From assembly GCF_020541265.1 (NCBI RefSeq), contig NZ_CP045925.1:1116001-1180000 (forward strand): DNA of 64,000 bases. Direction: 5' to 3'. The notes beneath the pieces were generated by a model. It did not search any database. It worked only from the letters and a program-made list of their open reading frames with translations, and was not told the origin of the DNA. Below are positions 44,641-55,165 of the stretch, piece by piece. Within the stretch, counting starts at the first letter, position 1. Every line of letters starts with the position of its first letter. The stretch comes from Profftia lariciata (GTDB lineage Bacteria; Pseudomonadota; Gammaproteobacteria; Enterobacterales; Enterobacteriaceae). The translations under genes were made by a program, and so were the position numbers.

Positions 44641-45855
44641 TTATTTGCAAGCCCACTCTATAGTGTTAATATTTATTCCTTGTTTAAACATATCCCATAA
44701 TGGAGATAAATTACGTAAACGTTCAATAGATTTGTGTACTAGAGTTATGACATAATTAATTTCTTCTTCAGTAGTAAATCGACCTAATGAAAAACGAATA
44801 GAGCTATGAGCTAATTCATCATTCATACCTAAAGCACGTAGTACATATGAAGGCTCTAAACTAGCAGAAGTACAGGCTGAACCGGAAGATACAGCGAGAT
44901 CTTTTAATGCCATCATTAAAGATTCACCTTCAACATAATTAAAGCTAATATTTAAAATATTTGGTATGCTATGCTCTAAAGAACCATTTAAGTATACTTC
45001 TTCTAGTGTGCTTAAACCATTCCATAAAAGATTGCGTAATTTACTCAAGCGCGGAATTTCGGTAGAGATTGTTTCTTTAGCAATACGATAAGCCTCACCC
45101 ATACCAACAATTTGATGCACTGGTAAAGTACCAGAACGCATGCCTCTTTCATGACCGCCGCCATGAATTTGTGATTCTATACGAACACGTGGTTTACGAC
45201 GAACATATAAAGCGCCAATTCCTTTAGGACCATAAATTTTATGACCAGAAAAAGACATTAAATCAACTTTTAATTTATTTAAATTTATTAATAATTTCCC
45301 TATACTTTGCGTAGCATCTACGTGGAAAATAATACCAAGATTATAGCATAATTTACCTATAGACTCTATATCCTGAATTACCCCTATTTCATTATTTACA
45401 TGCATTATAGAAATAATAATAGTATCTTTACGAATAGTATTACGTAACTCTTCGAAATTAATAATTCCATTGTTTTTTGGAGCCAGATAAGTAACTTCAA
45501 ATCCTTCACGTTCTAACTGCCGACAAGTATCTAGAATAGATTTATGTTCAGTTTGACTGGTAATAATATGTTTACCTTTCTTATGATAAAAATGAGCAGC
45601 ACCTTTTATGGCTAAATTATTAGATTCAGTTGCACCAGAAGTAAATACAATTTCACGTGGATCAGCATTTATTAGTTCAGCAATATTATTACGCGCAATA
45701 TCTACTGCTTCTTCCGCGTACCATCCAAAACGATGAGAGCGTGATGCAGGGTTACCAAAATTACCATCTAAAGTTAAATATTGCATCATCTTTTCAGCTA
45801 CAATCGGATCTACTGGTGTAGTTGCTGAATAGTCTAGATAAATTGGTAATTTCAT
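44641..45855 (-). CDS. iscS: Cysteine desulfurase
   Basis: PLP enzyme that releases sulfur from cysteine for Fe-S clusters and tRNA thiolation. 404 aa, as in E. coli. The N-terminal PIYLDYSATTPVDP, the PLP lysine in DLMSFSGHKIYGPKG and the active cysteine in SSGSACTSASLEPS are present, with the C-terminal IscU-binding end WDMFKQGIN. A GGAG ribosome site precedes the ATG at 45855. The regulator iscR upstream is a ghost. IscS can also feed TusE, which is intact here. Confidence 0.98.
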   Translation of the reverse strand: MKLPIYLDYSATTPVDPIVAEKMMQYLTLDGNFGNPASRSHRFGWYAEEAVDIARNNIAELINADPREIVFTSGATESNNLAIKGAAHFYHKKGKHIITSQTEHKSILDTCRQLEREGFEVTYLAPKNNGIINFEELRNTIRKDTIIISIMHVNNEIGVIQDIESIGKLCYNLGIIFHVDATQSIGKLLINLNKLKVDLMSFSGHKIYGPKGIGALYVRRKPRVRIESQIHGGGHERGMRSGTLPVHQIVGMGEAYRIAKETISTEIPRLSKLRNLLWNGLSTLEEVYLNGSLEHSIPNILNISFNYVEGESLMMALKDLAVSSGSACTSASLEPSYVLRALGMNDELAHSSIRFSLGRFTTEEEINYVITLVHKSIERLRNLSPLWDMFKQGININTIEWACK

Positions 45856-45889
45856 TATTTTACTCCGTAAATCGTTTTTTAAAACTATT

Positions 45890-46374
45890 TATTGTAAATG
45901 AAAGCATTTAAAGAAAGTCATATTATACTATAATGGTAATTTTTATACATCTAAATTCATCATTAATTATATTATTATAACATTAGATATTTTATCATCA
46001 TAACTAATACTTATTAGTATTTTAGAAATAAGTAATATCTAGTGCTTAATTATTCATTGAAGTAATTTTATTAAAATACTATTAATACATTAATAAATTT
46101 TGTATTTATAGAACAAGATCAGCTTAATAAAGTATTTCTATCTATTTTAATAGATGTATTATTTTGCTTAATTTATGTGATTTTAATAAAATAATCTATG
46201 ACAATTATTTAGTAACTAATTCAATTTTTATTCATTAAAGATTTTATATACAAAATCATTCTTTTTATTTATCATAATAGCAATAAAAATACTTTTAATA
46301 TACAAAAAATAAAGTAATAATTATTTATACTACAGCTAAATATATACATATCCTTATGCTTTAGTAAAATTATA
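45890..46374 (-). pseudogene. iscR: iscR ghost (Fe-S regulator of isc)
   Basis: Rrf2-family repressor that precedes iscS in E. coli. At about 46365 (minus) act aaa gca taa then tat gta tat att tag ctg tag tat fits TSKGR and YAVTAMLD. At 46241 tct tta atg aat aaa aat tga att fits SRLRKNGL. The two anchors are within 5 bases of the predicted separation (residue 47 relative to the start). Stops throughout. Loss leaves iscSU without its feedback regulator. Confidence 0.52.
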
Positions 46375-46472
46375 TAATATAATGCTCTAACTTTTTTAAA
46401 AAAAATACAGTTAAATTAAAAATTATTTATTATGATTTTTAAGTATTCATATCTATAAAAATATTAATCTTT

Positions 46473-47210
46473 AAAATACATATAAAATATGTTTATTTTT
46501 TAATATATTAATTTTTTAAAAAATATTATATTATTTAATGTATCTTTTGTTATATATGATATACATAAAATGTATTAAATAATTATCATAATAAATGATA
46601 ATTTTTTATGTTTACTTATCATGCAATATAACATTGTTATATTAAAGATTAAATTCTTAACTTAAATTAACTTAAAATTCAATTGTTTATTTAAAGAAAT
46701 ATCGAACTAAAAATTATATTTATAAAACTAGAATAAATGAATACTTAATTCAATTGATCTAATTGAACTTATTACTAAGTTATTATCTTTAATTAAGATA
46801 TTGAATTGCATAATTAAACTATTTTTTACAAGATATTGTTTAATAAATATTAGTTTTTAATCTAATTATTATTAATATATTTATTGTATTATAATAGACA
46901 ATATTATTAGTATTAATTAAAAATAATATTTTTTATAAATTATAATTATGTACCATTATGAATATATAATATATCAATAAGCAAAAAATATATATAATAT
47001 TTTAAATATTTGAATATCACTACAATTAATTAGATATATAAGTCATATATCAAAAAGTGCTATTTTAAAAAAATATTAATATACATATAGCTTAGAATAT
47101 TACTGTTATAAATAATTTTAATATTATGAATTACTTCTGCATTTATTAATGTCAAAAACTCTGTAGAGTTTTTTAATTTTAGATAGTATATCACTTTAAT
47201 AAAATTATAT
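46473..47210 (-). pseudogene. trmJ: trmJ ghost (tRNA 2'-O-methyltransferase)
   Basis: trmJ lies upstream of iscR in E. coli on the same strand. At 47173 (minus) aaa aac tct aca gag ttt ttg fits ETSHTGNM with one codon lost, continuing to gca gaa gta att for ARAM. At 46781 aac tta gta ata agt fits NLAMA of the SAM-binding knot (residues 144-148). The first anchor is within 7 bases of prediction. The gap to the iscR ghost is about 100 bases against 119 in E. coli. Confidence 0.48.
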
Positions 47211-47214
47211 TATA

Positions 47215-47820
47215 AATTTATTAAAAAAATTAATATTAACGTTATAGGTATAATTTTTATTTATTATAATATTTTAAATATTTTTATAATTAAAATTTAT
47301 TTATTTTATTCAATTATAATTTATAAATTTAGTATAATTTAATGTAATTCATTTAATACTAATATATTTTTATCAAAAAATAATAATATTCTTTTTATGT
47401 ACTAATTTATTGTTTTATAAGAGAATTTATATTTAAGTAATATATTATATGTTTAATCATATTTATTATGTTAATAAATAATATTAATTACTCAAAATTA
47501 ATATTATGCTTAATATATATTTTTTAAAACAATTTTTATTAAAAATATAATATATCCAATATTATATTTTTAATAGCTACATAAGACTTTATCTAAAATT
47601 TTATATTAAAAATATGTATTAAATAAATATTAAACATAATTATAAAAATAATCTATAAAGCTAGAACTAATTTTATTAGCTAGAATATACATATATTTTA
47701 TATATATAATTTAAATGATATAATTATCTATATATTCAATCATATAAAATATTTTATACGTTAATATACTTAATATTATTTATAGATAATATTGTATATT
47801 AATAGATTAATCAATAGATA
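47215..47820. other. Gap between trmJ and fhuF ghosts
   Basis: About 600 bases with no gene or readable ghost. suhB, divergent from trmJ in E. coli, is not recognisable. Confidence 0.35.
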
Positions 47821-47829
47821 TAATATAAA

Positions 47830-48545
47830 ATTATACTAATATTTATTAACCTTTATTTTTGCATAAAATAATATTTATTAAGCATGTAAAACGCAAAATT
47901 TTTTCTATAATTACGTATTTAATATATTTGTCAATACTGATCATTTAATTAAATATGTAATATTTATATTTATAAATTAGGTATTATATGAATATATATT
48001 TTATATTAAATACTTAACTATAATGTATTATATATTTATATGTATAAACAATTTATTAATATATCATTAAGATAATATTATTTTTTATTTATTAAATATT
48101 ACTGTAATACTTTAACATATTTTATGTGCAGAAATAATCTATAATTATTAATTAAAATGATTAAAAAATAATTATATATTTTATTAAGTTATTAATATAA
48201 TTGATTATAAATCGATAATTACATATTTTTTTAAAAACACATCTTACGTTATTTAACACCTATTTAATATTTTATATATATGATATTAAAACATAAAATG
48301 TTACATATAATGTTATTGTCGTATATTAATAATAACATAATATATTTTCTTCTTATGTAGTATTAATTAAAAGATAAGATAATTATAATTATTTAAAATA
48401 ATAAATATTTAATTATTTGAATAACAAAGATATCTTTTAAAGAAAATACAATTTTAAATCATTACAATTCATTCTTTATTAAGAAATAAAATATGTATTT
48501 TAATATATAAAAAGATAAAAATATTGATTTTATTTTAATATAAAA
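47830..48545 (-). pseudogene. fhuF: fhuF ghost (siderophore-iron reductase)
   Basis: FhuF is an Fe-S protein releasing iron from hydroxamate siderophores; in E. coli it lies downstream of rsmC, with tRNA genes between. Three motifs appear in order on the minus strand: cgt aag atg tgt ttt taa (48248) for RVACFW; tta ata aat tgt (48059) for the LINW stretch; and cgt ttt aca tgc (about 47893) for RRTC of the C-terminal cluster. Separations differ from E. coli by about 20 and 13 bases. A Fur-box-like site lies just upstream. The N-terminal part must be shortened for this to fit. Confidence 0.4.
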
Positions 48546-48561
48546 AAGAAATATATTTATA

Positions 48562-48580
48562 TATGATGCTTATCATTATC
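48562..48580 (-). promoter_or_regulatory. Fur-box-like site upstream of the fhuF ghost
   Basis: On the minus strand the 19 bases GATAATGATAAGCATCATA match the classic E. coli Fur consensus GATAATGATAATCATTATC at 16 positions. It lies between the rsmC stop and the fhuF ghost, where a Fur-regulated fhuF promoter would be. The consensus is AT-rich, so a chance match is possible; no fur gene is visible here. Confidence 0.4.
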
Positions 48581-48740
48581 AATGATAATAATATAATCTA
48601 ATATTATATTAATAATTATTTTATAATTATTTATTAATATTATTATATTAATAATATTAATTTTTATATTTAAAAATTTTTTAAAAAATAATTATTTTAT
48701 TTCATAAATAACTAATACAATAGATGTTAATAAACAATAA

Positions 48741-49784
48741 TTAATTATCTTTGTACATAATATTTGTATAAGACATGCAAGCTAAATATACTCTAAAACA
48801 ACCTGCTTCAGATATAATCTCATGTGTTCCAAAAACATCATCAAGCATCTGTTGGTAAGGCAAAAATTTATTAGCTACTATATATAATTTACCACCAATA
48901 TATAAATGGTTCACTGCACCATAAATTAATTTTTTAGCAACAGATAAATTCATGTGTATTCCGTTATGAAAAGGTGGATTAGAGATTATAGTATTAAAAT
49001 ATCCAGTCACATTAGAATAAACGTTACTAGGAATAATTATTCCTTGAATATTATTAGTAATAAAAGTCACATAACTAGCATTTAATGATACTGCACTAAC
49101 ATCTGTAAGAGTTAGCCGAATGTGTGGGTATCGTTTTGCTATGATAGCAGATAAAACTCCTGTGCCACAACCAATATCTAATACTTTGCTATACATATCC
49201 AATTTAATTGAGGAAAGTAAAAGTTCACTACCAATATCTAAGCCATCACAACTAAAAATACCAGGTAATGTAGCAATTGTTAGTTCTTCTATTTGATATG
49301 TTCCCCACCAATCTTTCATATTAAAGCTACATTTTTTTTCTAAACATCCATAATATAAACTACAACGATAGGCACCATCAATTTTTTTTAAAGAACCAAA
49401 TGTTTTTATTATATTAACAGAGCTACGTACTCCAGCATTATTTTCTCCTATTATAAAAATTTTAGTACCAATTGACATTAAAGAGAATAAAGCGTGCAAA
49501 TGAAATTTTGCTTCTTGCTTGCTTTTTGGCCAATAATAAATTAAAGCATTACATTCTGTAATCATATTAAAATTTATAAGTAGACCAAAATAGCAATGTT
49601 TGTTATCCATAATATTATTTATTTGTTGCCAATAGTTATATTTATCAGTATAAACATAAACATCTTGTGCTTTTAATATTGCTGGAAAAGTATCATACAT
49701 GTCACCTGTACAACAAACTACTAATGATTTAAATTTTTCACAATGACGCATTAATAACTTGCTATTAGCGGTAAATAATGACAT
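48741..49784 (-). CDS. rsmC: 16S rRNA m2G1207 methyltransferase
   Basis: Methylates G1207 of 16S rRNA in the 30S subunit. I start at the ATG at 49784 (MSLFTANSKLLMRHCEKF), aligned with E. coli MSAFTPASEVLLRHSDDF and preceded by a GAAAGG site; this gives 347 aa against 343. An upstream in-frame ATG would add 15 unmatched residues. The SAM site is in VLDIGCGTGVLSA and the catalytic NPPF is in IISNPPFHNG. The N-terminal pseudo-methyltransferase half has ALIYYWPKSKQEAKF. Intact in contrast to rsmG, which is a ghost here. Confidence 0.95.
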   Translation of the reverse strand: MSLFTANSKLLMRHCEKFKSLVVCCTGDMYDTFPAILKAQDVYVYTDKYNYWQQINNIMDNKHCYFGLLINFNMITECNALIYYWPKSKQEAKFHLHALFSLMSIGTKIFIIGENNAGVRSSVNIIKTFGSLKKIDGAYRCSLYYGCLEKKCSFNMKDWWGTYQIEELTIATLPGIFSCDGLDIGSELLLSSIKLDMYSKVLDIGCGTGVLSAIIAKRYPHIRLTLTDVSAVSLNASYVTFITNNIQGIIIPSNVYSNVTGYFNTIISNPPFHNGIHMNLSVAKKLIYGAVNHLYIGGKLYIVANKFLPYQQMLDDVFGTHEIISEAGCFRVYLACMSYTNIMYKDN

Positions 49785-50267
49785 ATCAATACACCTTTCA
49801 ATATACATTGATAATAATTTCAAAATCAATACAATAAATATATTATATAATAATATATTTTATAATAACTTGAAAAGTTTAGTATATGGTACATGTATAT
49901 ACTGTATATATTTTTATGTAAAAAATATATTTATTGATATATAAATATATAATATTTTAAAAGATAATCTTATGTTTTTATAATATATAAATATAATTTA
50001 TTTTTTTATAAATTTAATAATAATATTAATGTTTACTTAAAATATATAATTAAATTATTACTAATATAGTATAAATATTATATGATTTTATCAAATAAAA
50101 TTATAACCATACTTATAGTATTTCACATACTGTAATATGTATGTTATTAAATTTGCTCTTTTAATAAATAAAATTATTGCTAATAATATCAATATATTTT
50201 TGATAGAAGATTAATAAAATAAAATTTAATATTTTTATTTATATAATTATTCTATAAATTAATACTA

Positions 50268-50714
50268 ATATATAAAAAATATTAATACAATCAATAGTAC
50301 TTAAATATATTAATATTATTTTATGATATAACATATTCTCTTTAAAAAATATAAATACAAAATATTACAATATTTTATATATAAAGTAATATATATAAAA
50401 TATATTATTTTAAATAATTTAGATAACATAAAATAATATTTGTTCTGTTGTTATTTTATTTAGTAAATATTTTTTTATATAAATAACTATATTATTATTT
50501 AGAATAATTACAATTAATATTAACTAAGTTAATAAATATACTTAAAAAATAATTACCATTTTTAATGAAAATAGAAATTTTTTTAATTAACTTTATAATA
50601 TTAAAAAAATAGTAATTTAATTCATATTCATTACTAATCATTTATTATTATTTACTTATTAAGTATATAGATATATGAAATAATTGTAAATTAAATTTAT
50701 TTATATATTACTTT
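50268..50714 (+). pseudogene. rimI: Possible rimI ghost (ribosomal S18 acetyltransferase)
   Basis: holD-rimI runs divergently from rsmC in E. coli. At 50574 gaa att ttt tta att aac ttt ata ata tta aaa aaa tag taa ttt fits EVRASNAAAIALYES codon for codon, with stops where Tyr and Glu are expected. The position agrees with a start computed from the E. coli rsmC-holD-rimI spacing. A second motif near 50501 is about 10 bases off. Tentative. Confidence 0.3.
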
Positions 50715-52178
50715 ACTCTAGAAATATAAATATATATTAATTATATTAATAATATATATGATAAATATAAATAATTTACTATACTTAATATATTCATTAT
50801 ATTAATAAAAATTTTTTATAATTTATTTGATCAGAGTAAATACATATTCTTTGAATATAAAATACAACTAATTAAGCAGTTATTTAAGAGAATAAATGCA
50901 TATCTTTTTATATCAGAAACAATATTGTTTTTAAGTATAGTAATAACAATATAAAAAATATTTTGTTATTTTATATATACAAGATATTATCATAAATAAT
51001 GATGATACTTATATTTTATTTATAAGCAAGTATTTTGTTTACAATCAATTATTACAATAACTATGATGATATGTATCCATTAAAATAATTATTTAATAAT
51101 ATAATTAAAATAAATTAATTTGTAATAACTATAGAAATAGAAAACAATAAAATATATTAATATTGAAATTTATGTTATGAAATTATCTAATTATATTGTA
51201 CTATTCTTTATATATACACAATATTAAATATTAATAATATTTTTTTAAAAGTTAAAAAATATTATTATTTTCTCTTATTATAATGTTTAAACATTGTTAT
51301 TAATACTTAATAATATATGTTGTTATAATTTTTTTAAAAATTATATTTTTTTATATGAATTTAGATGATTAAGTAATTTATTATAACTAATAATCATTAA
51401 TAATGTATAAAATATTTATACATTAAAAAATATTATAAAGAAAACATTTGTTATATTTTATGAAAAATAACATAACATAATATATAAATAATTAATTATC
51501 TATTACTGTAGTAATAGATTCTATATAATATTTTAAAATAGATTAGTTAATTTATGTCATTAATATGAATTCATAAGACTTTAGCATACTATTTAGTAAT
51601 TTTTACTGATGTGATTATATCATATATTTTGATAATATAACAATGTAATATAATTAACTATTATCAGAAAATACTCAAATAAATATATATATTTGGCATT
51701 TTTATATATACTATAAAAATTATTAATAATAATTTTATTAAAAATAAAATTATATTAGTAAGGCATTATAAATTATATTTATCAAGGCTATACTATGATA
51801 TAATAACTTATTATTGTAATATATCAAGATATTATTAATAATAAATAGTCATACATTATTATCTATAAAAATTAAAAATATAAATTTAGGTCTATTAATT
51901 TTTAGAAATAAATTCTTATTGATATAAAAAAATTAATTATTTTAATTATTATAATCTTTTAAGTATTGAAATGTGTGGTTTAATTATTTCATTTATAATT
52001 ATAATAAAATATATTTTATACAAACATATACATGAGTATTTATTAAAAGTACACTAATACTATATTAGTATAAGCAGCTATTGTAGTGTGTTATATCATG
52101 ATTTTATATAGCACATTACATGTTTAATTTTATATATAATCATGTACAATATTCATAAATAATATTTGTAATGCATAA
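50715..52178. other. Gap before tRNA-Glu
   Basis: About 1.46 kb with no open gene and no ghost I could identify. If the tRNA-Glu is a relic of an rRNA operon, 23S remains would be expected here on the minus strand; none was recognised. Confidence 0.35.
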
Positions 52179-52251
52179 TGTCCCCAAGGGGATTTGAACC
52201 CCTGTTACAGCCGTGAAAGGGCTGTGTCCTAGACCTCTAGACGATGGGGAC
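52179..52251 (-). tRNA. tRNA-Glu(UUC)
   Basis: A 73-base glutamate tRNA on the minus strand. Acceptor arms GTCCCCA and TGGGGAC pair fully, the anticodon arm CAGCCCTTTCACGGCTG gives anticodon TTC, and the T arm AGGGGTTCAAATCCCCT is canonical. Discriminator A. CCA is not encoded (ATTA follows), unlike tRNA-Ser above, so a CCA-adding enzyme is required. In E. coli this tRNA occurs only inside rRNA operons; here it stands alone. Confidence 0.97.
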
Positions 52252-53249
52252 ATAAAACTCTACAAATATATCAATACTATTGATATTTATTTTTTTAATA
52301 AATATTCATTAAGATTTAATTAGTAAATAATATTATAGTTCTATTATTTTATTAATAGTATTTATGCTAATTCATACATATTTATGCTTAAAATAAATCA
52401 GTAATTATATTATATATAATTTTTTGTTATTAAATATTACATAAATTATATAAGCATAATAGTACTTTAAATATTTTTCGTACTCAATATAGTATATATT
52501 AATATATTTTATTGCATATAATGTTATTATTTTCATGTGTTACTTTTTTAAAAAATTTTGGTGATTATTTAATCAATGATTATTGTTATTAGTTATAGAT
52601 AATATGTGTATTATATTAATAATAACATTATTATGTAATGTTACTACTATATAATATGATATATGATAATTATCTAAAAATCAATATTAATATATCATTC
52701 TTAATTAATTTTTTTTAAATTTTAGAACTTATTTAAAAATTATAACGCACTACAATATAGAAAAATTATAACATAAAATAAGAATACACTTAAATATTAA
52801 GTTATTACTACATATTATTTGATAACAAAAATATTATTTTTGAATAACTGAAAAATATTTAATTAAGCTTAGTATTACAAAATACATAATATAATTGATT
52901 TATTTATGATCTATATATAAGTATATAAATATATTAAGCATAAAATTTTTATAATTAATATTACATAAATATCTTAAATAATTTATTCTGAATATTATCA
53001 ACAAAATTTTATAAAGTAATTATAGTATTAATATCTAAAATATTAATCTATTAAAAAATAAATAGTTATATGACTTGCGTTAACTTGCTTAGAATAAATT
53101 ATTGATTTATTAAATACATTTTTATAATATTTCAGATAATTATTAATATTAAGTATAATGTTAATTAAATTAAAAAATTAGTTAAGTTAAATACTTAATA
53201 TCTTACTAGTATGTATATTTTACTTTTTAGTAGTATTAGTTTTTCCATT
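52252..53249. other. Gap between tRNA-Glu and hemG ghost
   Basis: About 1.0 kb without a gene. I searched it for 16S rRNA signatures, because E. coli has an rRNA operon directly after hemG. None was readable. Confidence 0.35.
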
Positions 53250-53700
53250 AATTTATTTGACAATAAATAATATTTGCTGCTTATCTAACAAATGATAACG
53301 TGAATAATTTAGTATTCTCTAAAAAAATTAATATCGTTGTAGATAGTAAGTATTAAGCCAAAGCATTATAAATCTATATTTTTTATCTATTAGTATTCTC
53401 TATTTTAGTTAACGTAACGTAAAATTTACTTTAAATAATAAACTTAATATATTATTAAATTATTAATTGTGGTAATTATATAAATAATACTAACAATAAA
53501 TATATACACAAATATCTTTATTTTCAATAAACTTATATGCATTTATTTACATAAAGATTATTTTATATAAAATAATATTGCACGTATAATATATAATAAT
53601 TATTAGCTACTATATAAGAAATTATATCTTAATTTATCTATGATAATAAATATAGATTATTAATATTTACATGATTTATAATGTAAAATTATTTATTATA
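53250..53700 (-). pseudogene. hemG: hemG ghost (protoporphyrinogen oxidase)
   Basis: hemG follows trkH immediately in E. coli. On the minus strand at about 53430-53395 acg tta cgt taa cta aaa tag aga fits ALRYPRYR, each codon about one base away. It is followed by gat aaa aaa tat aga ttt ata atg ctt tgg ctt, which reads DKKYRFIMLWL for the DR-MI-FIM-M end of the family. About 100 bases are missing upstream relative to an intact gene. Multiple stops. Confidence 0.55.
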
Positions 53701-53713
53701 AATTTTAATTAGT

Positions 53714-55165
53714 TTAGTTGCGCCAAAAAGTTGATGTAAATAATACTAATAAAGTAAATACTTCAAGTCGACCAAATAACATAGTTATCACTAATACCCA
53801 TTTTGCTGTATGATTAATTGTACTAAAATTATCGGCAACAATACCTAAACCAGGACCAAGATTATTTAATGTAGCAACTATTATAGTAAATGCAGAAAAA
53901 TCATCTACACCAGTTGCTATAATAGTTAACATACTAATAACGAAAACTAATGCATAAGCAGAAAAAAATCCCCATACTGCTTCAAGAATACGTTCAGGTA
54001 AGGCTCGACTACCTAGTTTAATTGTATATACTGCATTAGGATGTACTAGACGTTTTAGCTCACGAGAACCTTGTAAAAACAATAGTAAAATACGAATTAC
54101 TTTTAATCCTCCACCAGTAGATCCTGCACAACCACCAATAAATGCAGAACATAATAAAAGAATAGGTAAAAATAATGGCCAATGAGCTATATTTACTGTA
54201 GTAAACCCTGCAGTAGTTATCATGGAAACTACCTGAAAACATGCATAATTTAACGTTTGTAATGTTGTTGGGTATATATTATACAACCATAGTATTAAAA
54301 AACATATAAATATTAACGTAAATTGAATACCAATAAACATACGGAATTCTGGATCAAACCAATATACTTTTAAGCTGCGTCCACTTAAAAAAGCAAAGTG
54401 TAAACTAAAGTTGCAACCAGAAATAAGTAAGAAAAATATAATAATATTATTAATAGTTGAGCTTTTAAAATAACCTATATTAGCATCATGAGTTGAAAAA
54501 CCACCAATAGCTATAGTAGAAAAACTATGTGAGATCGCATCAAAGATATCCATTCCGGCAATCCATAATACCACAGCGCAAGATATCGTGAGTAATAAAT
54601 ATATAAACCAAAGTGTTTTTGCTGTTTCAGCGATTCTAGGTCTCATTTTATTATCTTTAAGAGGACCAGGCATTTCAGCGCGATAAAGTTGTAAACCTCC
54701 TACTCCTAAAATAGGTAAAATTGCTACAGCTAATACAATGATTCCCATACCACCTAACCATTGCAACATTTGTCTATAAAATAAAATAGCCTTAGGCAAG
54801 CTATCCAACCCTATAAGGGTGGTTGCTCCTGTAGTAGTTAAACCAGAAAATGATTCAAAGCATGCATCTGTAATACTAAGATGGGGTCTTTCAGAAAATA
54901 AAAAAGGTAGTGCTCCTACGCCTCCTAAAACAGTCCACAACAAAACAACGATAAGAAAACCTTCACGAGGTTTTAAAATTTGTTTTTGTTGACGTTGCGG
55001 CCACCATAAGAAAATGCCAATTATTAGCGCAACTAAAAATGTCTCAGTAAAAGCACGTCCTGCACCATCACGATAAATTAGCGCTACTATTCCAGGAATA
55101 ATCATAGTTCCTGAAAATAAGATAACAAGTAAACCTACAATGCGAATAATAGCACGAAAATGCAT
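53714..55165 (-). CDS. trkH: Trk potassium uptake protein TrkH
   Basis: Inner-membrane potassium channel subunit of the Trk system, normally gated by TrkA. 483 aa, exactly the E. coli length, with very high similarity from MHFRAIIRIVGLLVILFSGT to the C-terminal FTLLVLFTSTFWRN. The selectivity loops include FSGLTTTGATTL, ATIAIGGFSTHD, MITTAGFTTVN and NNLGPGLGIV. The strong conservation in a decaying region argues for strict selection on potassium supply. trkA is not in the window. Confidence 0.97.
   Translation of the reverse strand: MHFRAIIRIVGLLVILFSGTMIIPGIVALIYRDGAGRAFTETFLVALIIGIFLWWPQRQQKQILKPREGFLIVVLLWTVLGGVGALPFLFSERPHLSITDACFESFSGLTTTGATTLIGLDSLPKAILFYRQMLQWLGGMGIIVLAVAILPILGVGGLQLYRAEMPGPLKDNKMRPRIAETAKTLWFIYLLLTISCAVVLWIAGMDIFDAISHSFSTIAIGGFSTHDANIGYFKSSTINNIIIFFLLISGCNFSLHFAFLSGRSLKVYWFDPEFRMFIGIQFTLIFICFLILWLYNIYPTTLQTLNYACFQVVSMITTAGFTTVNIAHWPLFLPILLLCSAFIGGCAGSTGGGLKVIRILLLFLQGSRELKRLVHPNAVYTIKLGSRALPERILEAVWGFFSAYALVFVISMLTIIATGVDDFSAFTIIVATLNNLGPGLGIVADNFSTINHTAKWVLVITMLFGRLEVFTLLVLFTSTFWRN

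Noticed and set aside
47154..47173. A terminator-like hairpin, AAAAACTC with GAGTTTTT and a T run
   Set aside because: It falls on the codons read as ETSHTG in the trmJ ghost, at the predicted place; more likely decayed coding sequence than a terminator.
52260..53240. 16S rRNA remains between tRNA-Glu and the hemG ghost
   Set aside because: No recognisable 16S signature, including the anti-Shine-Dalgarno end, could be read on either strand.
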